Below, piece after piece: positions 52,869 to 61,600 of a stretch of DNA of 64,000 nucleotides. Within the stretch, counting starts at the first letter, position 1, and the number at the start of each line of letters is the position of its first letter. Position numbers and translations under genes: made by a program. The DNA is from CAWCXF01 sp963799455 (lineage in GTDB: Bacteria; Pseudomonadota; Alphaproteobacteria; Rhodobacterales; Rhodobacteraceae). Below the pieces are notes generated by a model. It saw only the letters and a list, made by a program, of their open reading frames with translations. It was not told where the DNA came from and searched no databases. The stretch covers positions 620,001-684,000 of the forward strand of contig CAWCXF010000008.1 in assembly GCA_963799455.1 (NCBI GenBank), given 5' to 3'.

Positions 52869-54577
52869 ATGGCGCGCGCGAGGATCCGGCCGGGGATTCC
52901 GGCCGGGGGGCCCGGCACCGCCCCGCCCCGTGCCGCCGAGCCGGGCCCGCGCGACCATGGCGGAGGGATCGACGCCGCCCGCGCGCGCTGGGGCGGGGCG
53001 CGCGGCGACTGGCTCGACCTCTCGACCGGGATCAACCCGGTGCCCTGGCCCTCCGAGGCGCGCGGGCGCGAGGACGGGCTCCGGCCCGGCGCCCGAGGCG
53101 GGACCGAGGGCTCGGCCGCCGCCCGCGCCGGCACGGCCACCGGGACGGCGGACGGCACGACGGGCGCCGGGACGGGCCGCGGCGGCTCCTGCGGTCCCGA
53201 GGACGGGCGCGGCGCCCTGGACGCCACCCGGTCCTCGCCCGTCGCGCGATCCGCTCCAGGGGCGCCTCGCGCCGGGGCCGCCCGGAGCGCCTGGAGCGCG
53301 GCGCCACCCGAGGCCTGGACCGCGCTGCCCGACGCCGAGGCCGCGGACCGACTGGTCGCCGCGGCGAGGCGCGCCTGGGGCGTGCCGGAGGCCGCCGCCG
53401 TCCTCGCCGTGCCCGGCGCCTCGGCGGCGATCGCCCTGCTGCCGCGCCTCGTGGCCCCCGGCCGCGCCGCCATCCCCGGCCCCACCTACAACGAGCACGC
53501 CGCCGCCTTCGCCGCCGCGGGCTGGGCCGTGACGCCCTCCCTCGGGGGGCGGGGCCGGGCCGGGCCCCCGTCGGGCACCGCGACGCAGGGCGCACGCGCG
53601 CGCCCGCGCCCCGAGCGCGGAGCCCCGCCCCCGGACGCGCGGACGACCGGGGGACGCGGCGACGTCGGCGGTCGGACCTTCGGTCCCGGCGCGGCGCGTG
53701 CCGAAGGGCCCTCGGGGCCGCGCGCCTCGGGCCACGCCGCGGGGGATCGAGCCGCCCTCGCCCGGCAGGAGGCGGGCTCCGGCGCGCCCCTCGCCATCGC
53801 GCCGATCGCCGGCGGCGGTCCGACCGCCCCTCCCCCCCGGCCGATGCCCGCGCCCCGACCGCAGCCGGCGCCCCGGTCGATGCCGGCGTTCCGGTCGATG
53901 CCGGCGTTCCGGTCGATGCCGGCGCTGCAGTCGATGCCGGCGCCGCGGCCGCTGCCGGCGCCCCGGTCGATGCGGTGGTGGTCGTGCACCCCAACAACCC
54001 CGACGGGCGCGGATGGCGGGCCGCGGCTCTGCCGCCCGCGCGGCTGACGGTGATCGACGAGAGCTTCTGCGACCTGGCGCCCGAGGCCTCGCTGATCGCG
54101 CTCGCGGCGCGGCCGGGCGCCGTGGTGCTCAAGAGCTTCGGCAAGTTCTGGGGGCTCGCCGGGCTGCGGCTCGGCTTCGCCATCGGCGACCCGGCGCTCG
54201 TCGGCCGGCTGGCGCAGGCGCTCGGCCCCTGGCCGGTCTCGGGCCCGGCGCTGGCGATCGGCGCGGCGGCGCTGGCCGACCGCCCCTGGGCCGAGCGCGC
54301 CCGCGCGCGGCTGGCGCGGGACGCGCGCCGGCTCGACGCGCTCCTCGCCGCGCATGGCGAGCCCGCGGGCGGGACGGACCTCTTCCGGCTCCTGCGCGTG
54401 CCCGACGCGGCGGCCTTCGCCGGACGGCTGGCGCGGGCGCGCATCCTGGTGCGGACCTTCCCCTGGTCGCGCGAGCTGGTGCGCGTCGGGCTCCCCGGCC
54501 CCGCCGGCTGGGAGCGGCTCGAAGCGGCCCTGGCGAGCCCCGAGGCCGCGCGCGACGCGCCGGGGCCCGGCTCGTGA
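52869..54577 (+). pseudogene. cobC: CobC-type threonine-phosphate decarboxylase, expanded by repeats and frameshifted
   Basis: A PLP enzyme of the aspartate aminotransferase fold that makes aminopropanol phosphate for the cobinamide side chain. N-terminal frame: RDHGGGIDAARARWGG, DWLDLSTGINPVPWP, then about 75 inserted low-complexity residues before EAWTALPDAEAADRLV, VLAVPGASAAIALLPRL and PTYNEHAAAFAAAGWAV. After another insertion the remainder is in a different frame: VVVHPNNPDGRGW, VIDESFCDLAPEA, the PLP Lys in VLKSFGKFWGLAGLRLGF, and RTFPWSRELVRVGLPG. The second insertion (about 53545-53980) has 18-bp repeats. Normal CobC has about 330 residues; this locus spans about 570 codons. The start is uncertain. 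Confidence 0.8.
53853..53978 (+). repeat. 18-bp tandem repeat inside cobC
   Basis: About seven imperfect copies of GTCGATGCCGGCGTTCCG. In the frame of the cobC C-terminus they encode AGVPVD hexapeptides leading straight into VVVVHPNNPDG. The unit length keeps the frame, but the frame of the N-terminal half does not join it. Confidence 0.88.
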
Positions 54578-54671
54578 CGCGGCCCGGTCCCGCGGGCGCC
54601 GAGGCGCCGGCGGCCCCGCGCGGTCCCGCAAAGGCGCCGCGCGGGCTCGCCCCCGCCCCTCCGGCGGGCCG

Positions 54672-55577
54672 ATGAGCGCCCTCGTGCTGGCGCTCGCGCT
54701 CGACGCGGCCTTCGGCGAGCCGCGCTGGCTGTGGTCGCGCGCGCCGCACCCCGCCGTCGTGATGGGCCGCGCGGTGGACGCGCTCGACGCGGGCCTCAAC
54801 CGCGGACGCGCCCGCCGGGCGCGCGGCGCGCTGGCGCTGGGGCTGCTCGTCGCGGGCGCCTGGCTCGCCGGCGCAGCCGTCGAGGCGGTCCCGCTCGGGC
54901 CCGTCCCCGAGGCGCTGGGAGCCGCGGTCCTGCTCGCGCAGCGCAGCCTCTGCGAGCACGTCTCGGCCGTGGCGCGGGGCCTGCGGGGCTCGCTCAAGGA
55001 AGGCCGGCGCGCCGTGGCGCTGATCGTGGGGCGCGACACCGAGGGCATGGAGGGCGGCGAGGTCGCCCGCGCCGCCATCGAGTCGGCGGCCGAGAACCTC
55101 TCGGACGCGGTGGTGGCGCCCGCGCTGTGGTTCATGGCCGCGGGCCTGCCGGGGATGGCCGCCTACAAGGCCGTCAACACCGCCGACTCGATGATCGGCC
55201 ACCGCACGGAGCGCCACGAGGCCTTCGGCTGGGCCGCGGCGCGCGCCGACGACCTGCTCAACTGGATCCCCGCGCGCGTGACGGCGCTGGGGCTCGCGCT
55301 CGTCTCGGGCGTCCTGCGCGGGTGGCCCGCCATCGCGGCGGACGCGCGGCGCCACCGCTCGCCCAACGCCGGCTGGCCCGAGGCGGCGGCGGCGCGCGCC
55401 CTGGGCGTCGCGCTCTCGGGGCCGCGCCGCTACGGCGGCCGCCTGGCGGACGAGCCCTACGTCAACCCCGCCGGGCGGCGCGACGCCGGCGCGGCCGACA
55501 TCGACCGCGCCGTGGGGCTCCTTTGGCGCGCCTGGGCGCTGCTCCTGGGCGCGACGGCCCTCCGGGCGCTGGCCTGA
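54672..55577 (+). CDS. cobD: CobD/CbiB, adenosylcobinamide-phosphate synthase
   Basis: 301 residues, membrane protein that attaches aminopropanol (phosphate) to adenosylcobyric acid. Family motifs: LALDAAFGEPRWLWSRAPHPAVVMGR, LIVGRDTEGMEGGEVARAAIESAAENLSDAVVAPALW, YKAVNTADSMIGHRTERHEAFGWAAARADDLLNWIPAR. It follows cobC, which makes its co-substrate. Intact and full length. Confidence 0.95.
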   Translation: MSALVLALALDAAFGEPRWLWSRAPHPAVVMGRAVDALDAGLNRGRARRARGALALGLLVAGAWLAGAAVEAVPLGPVPEALGAAVLLAQRSLCEHVSAVARGLRGSLKEGRRAVALIVGRDTEGMEGGEVARAAIESAAENLSDAVVAPALWFMAAGLPGMAAYKAVNTADSMIGHRTERHEAFGWAAARADDLLNWIPARVTALGLALVSGVLRGWPAIAADARRHRSPNAGWPEAAAARALGVALSGPRRYGGRLADEPYVNPAGRRDAGAADIDRAVGLLWRAWALLLGATALRALA

Positions 55578-55704
55578 GGAGCGGCGCCCGCGCCTGCGCC
55601 CACTCGTCCGCTCGTCCGCTCGTCCGCGCGCGATCCGGGCCCGGGTCGCGCGCCGCCTCGCCTTCGCCCTTGCCCCGGCCGCGTCGCTCTGCCACCACTG
55701 CGGG

Positions 55705-55917
55705 GCACGGTGGCCCCGTCGCCGCGCGAAGCGCGGGGGGCCTGACACGGGAACGCGGAAGGCGGGCGACCCATCCAGGGGCCCGACAGCCGCGGCCGCC
55801 CCCGCGACTGTGAGCGGCGAGCGCCTCGCCGGACGCCACTGGGGACGCCTGGATCGCCGGGCCGCCCTGGGAAGGCGGCGGGGCGCCGAGACCCGCGAGC
55901 CAGGAGACCGGCCGTGC
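55705..55917 (+). promoter_or_regulatory. Cobalamin riboswitch
   Basis: Closing stem GCACGG (55705-55710) with CCGTGC (55912-55917). Conserved blocks appear in the right order: GGGAA, then GCCCCCGCGACTGTGAGCGG-like core (about 55798-55818), GCCACTG (55835-55841), CTGGGAAGGCGGCGGGG, and the B12 box GAGCCAGGAGACCGGCC (about 55897-55913). It lies 48 nt before the cbtB ATG, so B12 binding can block transcription or translation of cbtB-cbtA-cobW and the genes downstream. Confidence 0.93.
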
Positions 55918-55965
55918 GCGAGGCTTCATCCCGCCGTCGGGTGTGACGGAACGAGGAGACGGACC

Positions 55966-56199
55966 ATGACCACGGCGACCATCGGCGCGCGAGCGCGCGA
56001 CCTCACGGACACCGTCGCGCGAGCGCGCGACCGCACCGTCATCGGCGCGCGAGCGCGCGACCTCACGGATCTCCCGACCATCGCGGGCGCGCTGCTGGCC
56101 GGCGCGCTGCTGATCGTCGCGGCGGGCTTCGCGCAGTCCGCCATGGCGCATGGCGCGGCGCACGACCAGCGCCACGCCCTCGCCTTCCCCTGCCATTAG
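55966..56199 (+). CDS. cbtB: CbtB, small subunit of putative cobalt transporter
   Basis: 77 residues: one membrane segment (LPTIAGALLAGALLIVAAGFAQSAM) and the His-rich end HGAAHDQRHALAFPCH that marks CbtB and is thought to bind cobalt. The N-terminus is unusual: a 30-bp DNA repeat (55981-56070, three copies) encodes IGARARDLTD, TVARARDRTV and IGARARDLTD, lengthening the protein by about 25 residues. GAGGAGA precedes the ATG. It is the first gene behind the riboswitch. Confidence 0.92.
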   Translation: MTTATIGARARDLTDTVARARDRTVIGARARDLTDLPTIAGALLAGALLIVAAGFAQSAMAHGAAHDQRHALAFPCH

Positions 56200-56203
56200 G
56201 GCG

Positions 56204-56959
56204 GTGGCCCGGCCTCTCCTGGCCAGCGCGCTCTATGCCGGGCTGGCCGCAGGGCTGTTCTCGGCGCTGCTGCAATTCGCCTTCGTGACGCCGCTGCTGC
56301 TGGAGGGCGAGCTCTACGAGAGCGGCGCGCGGGTGCATGTCGCGGCCGCGCCCGGGGCAGGAGCGCAGACGGGAGCGCAGTCGGGAGCGCGGTCGGGAGC
56401 GCGGTCGGGGCCTGCGGCGGGGCCCGCGCTGGCGCGGCACGCGCTGACGGCGGCGACGAGCGTGGTGACCTTCACCGGCTTCGGCCTGATGCTGGTCGCC
56501 GGCTTCGCCCTGGCCGAGCGGCGGGGGCGCCGCGTCACCGCCCGCCGGGGGCTCGCCTGGGGGCTGGCGGGGTTCCTGGCGACCGGCCTCGCGCCGGCCT
56601 TCGGCTTGCCGCCGGAGCTGCCCGGCGCCGTCGCCGCCGATCTCGGCCCGCGGCAGATCTGGTGGGCGGGGACGGCGCTGGCGACGGCGGCCGGGATCGC
56701 GTCGATCGCCCTCGCCCGCACGCCCGCCACGGCGCTGATCGGCGCCGCCCTGATCGCGGCGCCCCATCTCGTCGGCGCGCCGCGGCCCGACGCCGCCCTC
56801 GGCCTCGCGCCGCCCGAGCTGTCGGCGCTCTTCGCCGCCCGCGGCCTGGGCGTCGCGGCGGCGTCCTGGGGCGCGCTCGGCCTGATCGCGGGGCATCTGT
56901 GGAACCGGCAGGCGACGGGGCCGCGCAGGCCGCCCTCGCCCGCCCCGAACGAGGCCTGA
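56204..56959 (+). CDS. cbtA: CbtA, membrane subunit of putative cobalt transporter
   Basis: 251 residues from GTG 56204, 4 bp after the cbtB stop. Five hydrophobic segments are expected of CbtA: ALYAGLAAGLFSALLQFAFVTPLLLEGE, VVTFTGFGLMLVAGFAL, GLAWGLAGFLATGLAPAFGLPPELPG, IWWAGTALATAAGIASIAL and the last around LGVAAASWGALGLIAGHLW. The HLVGAPRP segment is typical. A short SGARSGARSG repeat lies in the first loop. Role as B12-regulated cobalt importer is known only from genomic context in the family. Confidence 0.92.
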   Translation: MARPLLASALYAGLAAGLFSALLQFAFVTPLLLEGELYESGARVHVAAAPGAGAQTGAQSGARSGARSGPAAGPALARHALTAATSVVTFTGFGLMLVAGFALAERRGRRVTARRGLAWGLAGFLATGLAPAFGLPPELPGAVAADLGPRQIWWAGTALATAAGIASIALARTPATALIGAALIAAPHLVGAPRPDAALGLAPPELSALFAARGLGVAAASWGALGLIAGHLWNRQATGPRRPPSPAPNEA

Positions 56960-56960
56960 G

Positions 56961-58007
56961 ATGGCACGAGAGATCCCCGCCACCGTCGTCACCGGCTTCC
57001 TCGGCGCCGGCAAGACGACGCTGATCCGGCACCTGCTGTCGCAGGCCGGGGGCCTGCGCGTCGCGCTGATCGTCAACGAGTTCGGCGACCTCGGGGTGGA
57101 CGGCGAGACGCTGCGCGGCTGCGGCGCGGCGGCCTGCGGGCCGGGCGACATCGTCGAGCTGTCGAACGGGTGCATCTGCTGCACCGTGGCCGAGGACTTC
57201 GTGCCCACGATCCAGGCGCTCCTCGCGCGCGACGCGCCCCCCGATCACATCGTCATCGAGACCTCGGGCCTGGCGCTGCCCCAGCCCTTGCTGCGCGCCT
57301 TCGCCTGGCCCGCGATCCGGGGCCGCGTGACGGTGGACGGGGTGGTCGCGGTGGTGGACGCGCCGGCCGTGGCCGAGGGCCGCTTCGCCCACGACCCCGC
57401 GGCGGTGGACGCCCGGCGCCGCGCCGACGACGGGCTCGACCACGAGACCCCGCTGGCCGATCTCTACGAGGATCAGATCGCCTGCGCCGACCTGATCGTG
57501 GTGGGCAAGACCGACCTGATGGGCGAGCAGGAGGCGCAGGCGCTGGTGGCGCGGATCGCGGGGGAGGCCCGCCCCGGCACGGCGGTGCTCGCCGCGCGGG
57601 AAGGGCGCCTGCCGGTGAGCGTGCTGCTCGGCCGCGGCATGGCCGCCGAGGAGGATCTCGAGGCGCGCGAGGCCGTCCACCATCACCACCACGAGGACGA
57701 GGACGACCACGACGACCACGGGCACGACGCCTTCGAGTCCTTCGTGGTCGAGCGCGGCCCCCTGGCCGATCCGCGCGCCTTCGCCGAGGCGCTCGCAGGC
57801 GTCATGCGCGATCACGGCGTGCTGCGCGCCAAGGGCTTCGCGCGCGTCGAGGGCCGCCCGATGCGGCTGGCCGTCCAGGCCGTGGGCCCCCGCGTCGAGC
57901 ACCATTTCGACGGCCCGCCCGCCCCCGGCGACGCCCCGGGCGCGCGGCTGGTCGTGATCGGCCGCGCCGGCCTCGACCGCGCCGCCATCGAGGCGGCGCT
58001 TGCCTGA
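56961..58007 (+). CDS. cobW: CobW, G3E GTPase metal chaperone
   Basis: 348 residues. Walker A GFLGAGKTTLIRHLL, the metal site GCICCTV in SNGCICCTVAEDF, the Walker B-like ETSGLALPQP and the base-specificity motif VGKTDLM mark COG0523 proteins. A His/Asp-rich stretch (HHHHEDEDDHDDHGHD) sits at about residues 235-255 before the C-terminal domain. It probably delivers cobalt to CobN using GTP. It starts 1 bp after the cbtA stop. Confidence 0.95.
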   Translation: MAREIPATVVTGFLGAGKTTLIRHLLSQAGGLRVALIVNEFGDLGVDGETLRGCGAAACGPGDIVELSNGCICCTVAEDFVPTIQALLARDAPPDHIVIETSGLALPQPLLRAFAWPAIRGRVTVDGVVAVVDAPAVAEGRFAHDPAAVDARRRADDGLDHETPLADLYEDQIACADLIVVGKTDLMGEQEAQALVARIAGEARPGTAVLAAREGRLPVSVLLGRGMAAEEDLEAREAVHHHHHEDEDDHDDHGHDAFESFVVERGPLADPRAFAEALAGVMRDHGVLRAKGFARVEGRPMRLAVQAVGPRVEHHFDGPPAPGDAPGARLVVIGRAGLDRAAIEAALA

Positions 58008-58097
58008 GGCCGCGGCGGCGAGCGGCGGCGCCGCCGCGCGCCGGCCGACCCGCGCGAGCCGGGCGCCCGCTCGCTCCTGGCCGGGCCCCGCGCGCTG

Positions 58098-58478
58098 ATG
58101 GCGTCTCTCTTCGAGGCCCATCGGGATCACCACATGTCAGCCGAGGCGCTGGCCGCCCCGGACGTCCGCTTCCTCCTCGCGCGGGACGGGGGCGCGCGCC
58201 CCATGGGCTGCGCCGCGCTCGCGATCCGCGGGGACCACGGCGAGGTGAAGTCCATGTTCGTGGCGCCCGAGGCCCGCGGGTCGGGGCTGGGCGAACGCCT
58301 GCTCGGGGCCGTCGAGGCGCAGGCCCGAGCTGAGGGCGTGACCCGCCTGATGCTGGAGACCGGCTGCGCCCTGCACGCCGCGCGCCGCCTCTACGAGCGC
58401 GCGGGCCTCGCGCCCCGCGGCCCGTTCGACCCTTATGCCGACGATCCATGCTCGGTCTTCATGGAGAAGGCCCTGTGA
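58098..58478 (+). CDS. GNAT-family N-acetyltransferase
   Basis: 126 residues. The acetyl-CoA loop VKSMFVAPEARGSGLGERLLGAVEAQARAEG (motif A) and the following ETGCALHAARRLYERAGLAPRGPF are typical. The N-terminus (MASLFEAHRDHHMSAEAL) looks short by some 15-20 residues relative to relatives, and coding-like sequence continues upstream without an ATG. Substrate unknown. It lies between cobW and cobN. Confidence 0.82.
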   Translation: MASLFEAHRDHHMSAEALAAPDVRFLLARDGGARPMGCAALAIRGDHGEVKSMFVAPEARGSGLGERLLGAVEAQARAEGVTRLMLETGCALHAARRLYERAGLAPRGPFDPYADDPCSVFMEKAL

Positions 58479-58605
58479 CGCGCGGGCCGTCCGACCGAGG
58501 CGCCGCGGGCCCGCGCCTCACGGGATCGGGTCGGGGCCCGAGCCGCCGTCCGGGAGGCCTTCACGAGGCGTCCTCGTCCGCCCCCGCCCCGCGAGGGGCC
58601 GCCTG

Positions 58606-61600
58606 ATGCACCTCCTCGCGGCCCAGGCCGGGGCCATCGACGACGGCACCGAGGCCGTCGATCTCGGCCAGGGCCCGGCCGACCTGGTGATCCTGAGCGC
58701 CGCCGACACCGAGATCGCGGCGCTCGCGGACGCCCATGCGCGGGCGCCCGCGGGGCTGACGCTCAGGCTTGCGAGCCTGATGCACCTGCGCCACCCGATG
58801 TCGGTGGACCTGCACCTCGACGCCTGCGCCACGCGCTCGCGGCTGGTGGTCGCGCGCGTGCTGGGCGGGCGCGGCTACTGGCCCTACGGGGTGGAGCAAT
58901 ACGCGGCGCGACTCCACGAGGCGGGCGTGCCGCTGGCGCTCCTGCCCGGCGACGACCGGCCCGACCCGGAGCTGCGCGCGCTGTCCACCGTCCCGGGCGC
59001 CGACTACGACGCGATGTGGGCCTATCTCGTCGAGGGCGGCCCCGAGAACGCGGCGGGGCTGCTGGCCTACGCCGCCCACAGGCTCGACGGCGCGCTCGAG
59101 CCGCCCGCCGCCCGCGCCGTGCTGCGCGCGGGGCTGCACTGGCCGGGGCTCGCCTCCCCTTCTCTGGAGGCGGTGCGGGCGCGCTGGCCGGAGGGCGCCC
59201 CGGTGGCGCCGCTGGTGTTCTACCGCGCGCTGGCGCTCGGGGCGGGGCTCGGGCCGGTGGACCGGCTGGTCGAGGCGCTGGTGGCGCGCGGGCTCGCGCC
59301 GCTGCCGGTGATGGTGGCCTCGCTCAAGGATCCGCTGTCGGTCGCCACGCTGCACGGGCTGATGGAGCGGGCGCCCCCGGACGTGATCCTCAACGCGACC
59401 GCCTTCTCGTCGGGGACGGCGGAGGCGCCGGGGGGGCCGCTCGCCGCTCCGCAGGCGAACGGCGCGCCGGTGCTGCAGGTGGTGCTGTCGGGCTCGTCGG
59501 AGGCCGCCTGGATGGAGGGCACCGCGGGGCTCGCCGCGCGCGACGTGGCGATGAACGTGGCGCTGCCGGAGATGGACGGGCGGATCCTCACCCGCGCGGT
59601 CTCCTTCAAGGGCGAGGCGCGGCACGACGCGGCGACCCAGTGCTCGGTCGCCATGCACCGCGCGCGGCCCGACCGGGTGGCCTTCGTGGCCGATCTGGCC
59701 GCCGCCTGGGCGCGGCTGAGGCGCACGCCCGCGGGCGAGCGGCGGGTGGCCCTGGTGCTGGCGAACTACCCCAACCGCGACGGGCGGCTCGCCAACGGCG
59801 TGGGCCTCGACACGCCCGCCGCGACGGTGGGCGTGCTGCGGCGCCTCTCCTCGGAGGGCTACGGCGTGGAGGGCGCGCCCGCCACGGCCGAGGCGCTGAT
59901 GGCGCGGCTGACCGCGGGGCCGACGAACTGGCTCGCCGACCGGGCCCTGCGCGAGGGCGGCGAATGGTTGGGGCTCGACGAGTATCGGGCGTGGTATGGG
60001 GCGCTGCCTCTCGCGGTGCGTGAGCGCGTGGAGGCGCGCTGGGGGCGGCCCGAGGACGACCCGTTCGCGGGGGCCCGGGGGGGCGCGTCCCCCCGGCGGG
60101 GGCGCGGGGGCGGTGCCCCCGGCTTCGCGCTGTCGGTGCATCGCTTCGGCAACGTCGTCGTGGGGCTCCAGCCTGCGCGCGGCTACAACGTCGATCCGTC
60201 CGAGACCTACCACGCGCCCGACCTCGTGCCGCCGCACCACTACCTGGCGTTCCACTGCTGGCTCAGGGGGACGTTCGGCGCCCACGCGGTCGTCCACATG
60301 GGCAAGCACGGCAACCTCGAATGGCTGCCCGGCAAGGCCGTGGCGCTGTCGGAGGAGTGCTTCCCCGAGGTGGCGCTCGGCCCCATGCCCCACGTCTATC
60401 CGTTCATCGTCAACGACCCCGGCGAGGGCTCCCAGGCCAAGCGCCGCGCGCAGGCCGTGATCGTGGACCACCTGACGCCGCCGCTCACGCGCGCCGAGAC
60501 CTACGGCCCCCTGCGCGAGCTGGAGGCGCTGCTCGACGAGCACGCCGAGGCGGCCTCGCTCGACCCCTCGCGCGCCGCGCATCTCGCGCGCGAGATCGCC
60601 TCGCTCTGCGCCGCGACGGGGCTCGCCGAGGACGCGGGGCTCTCGGGCGACGGCACGGATCTCGCGCGCATCGACGCCTATCTGTGCGAGCTGAAGGAGG
60701 CGCAGATCCGCGACGGGCTGCACGTCCTCGGCGAGTCGCCCGAGGGGAGGCTGGAGCGTGACCTCGTGGCCGCGCTGCTGCGCGTGCCGCGAGGGGACGG
60801 TCGGGGCGCGGACGCCTCGCTCACGCGCGCGCTCGCGGCCGATCTGGGGCTCGGCCTCGACCCGCTCGACTGCGACATGGGCGAGCCGTGGGCCGGGCCG
60901 CGCCCCGAGGCGCTGGCGCTGTCGGACGACCCCTGGCGGAGCGTGGGCGACACGGTGGAGCGGCTGGAGCTGCTGGCGCTGGCGCTCCTCGACGCGGGGG
61001 CCGCCGCGGACGGCGACGGCGCCCGATCGCGGGCCGGCGCGCCCTCGCCCGGCCGGGCGGCGGAGCGCGACGGACGCGCCGGCGGGGCCCGACCGCCCGA
61101 GGGCGCCGCCCGCCCCCGGCCCCCCGGCCCCGCCTCCGCCGCCGTCCTGGACCATGCCGCGCGGGTCGTGCGCCCCGCCGTCGCCGCCTGTGGTCGTGCG
61201 GAGATGGACGCGCTGGTGGCCGCGCTCGCGGGCCGGGCGATCGCGCCCGGACCCTCCGGCGCGCCGACGCGCGGGCGGCTCGACGTGCTGCCGACGGGGC
61301 GCAACTTCTACTCGCTGGACAACCGCGCGGTGCCGACGCCCGCCGCCTGGGCGCTGGGCTGGCGCTCGGCGGGGCTCCTGATCGAGCGGCACCTGCGCGA
61401 CGAGGGCGACTGGCCGCGCGCGCTGCTGATGACGGCGTGGGGGACGGCGAACATGCGCACGGGCGGGGACGACGTCGCACAGTGCCTCGCGCTGATGGGC
61501 GTGCGCCCGACCTGGGACGACGCGCGCAGGCGGGTCACGGGCTTCGAGATCATCCCCGCGACCGCGCTCGGCCGGCCCCGGGTGGACGTGACGCTGCGCG

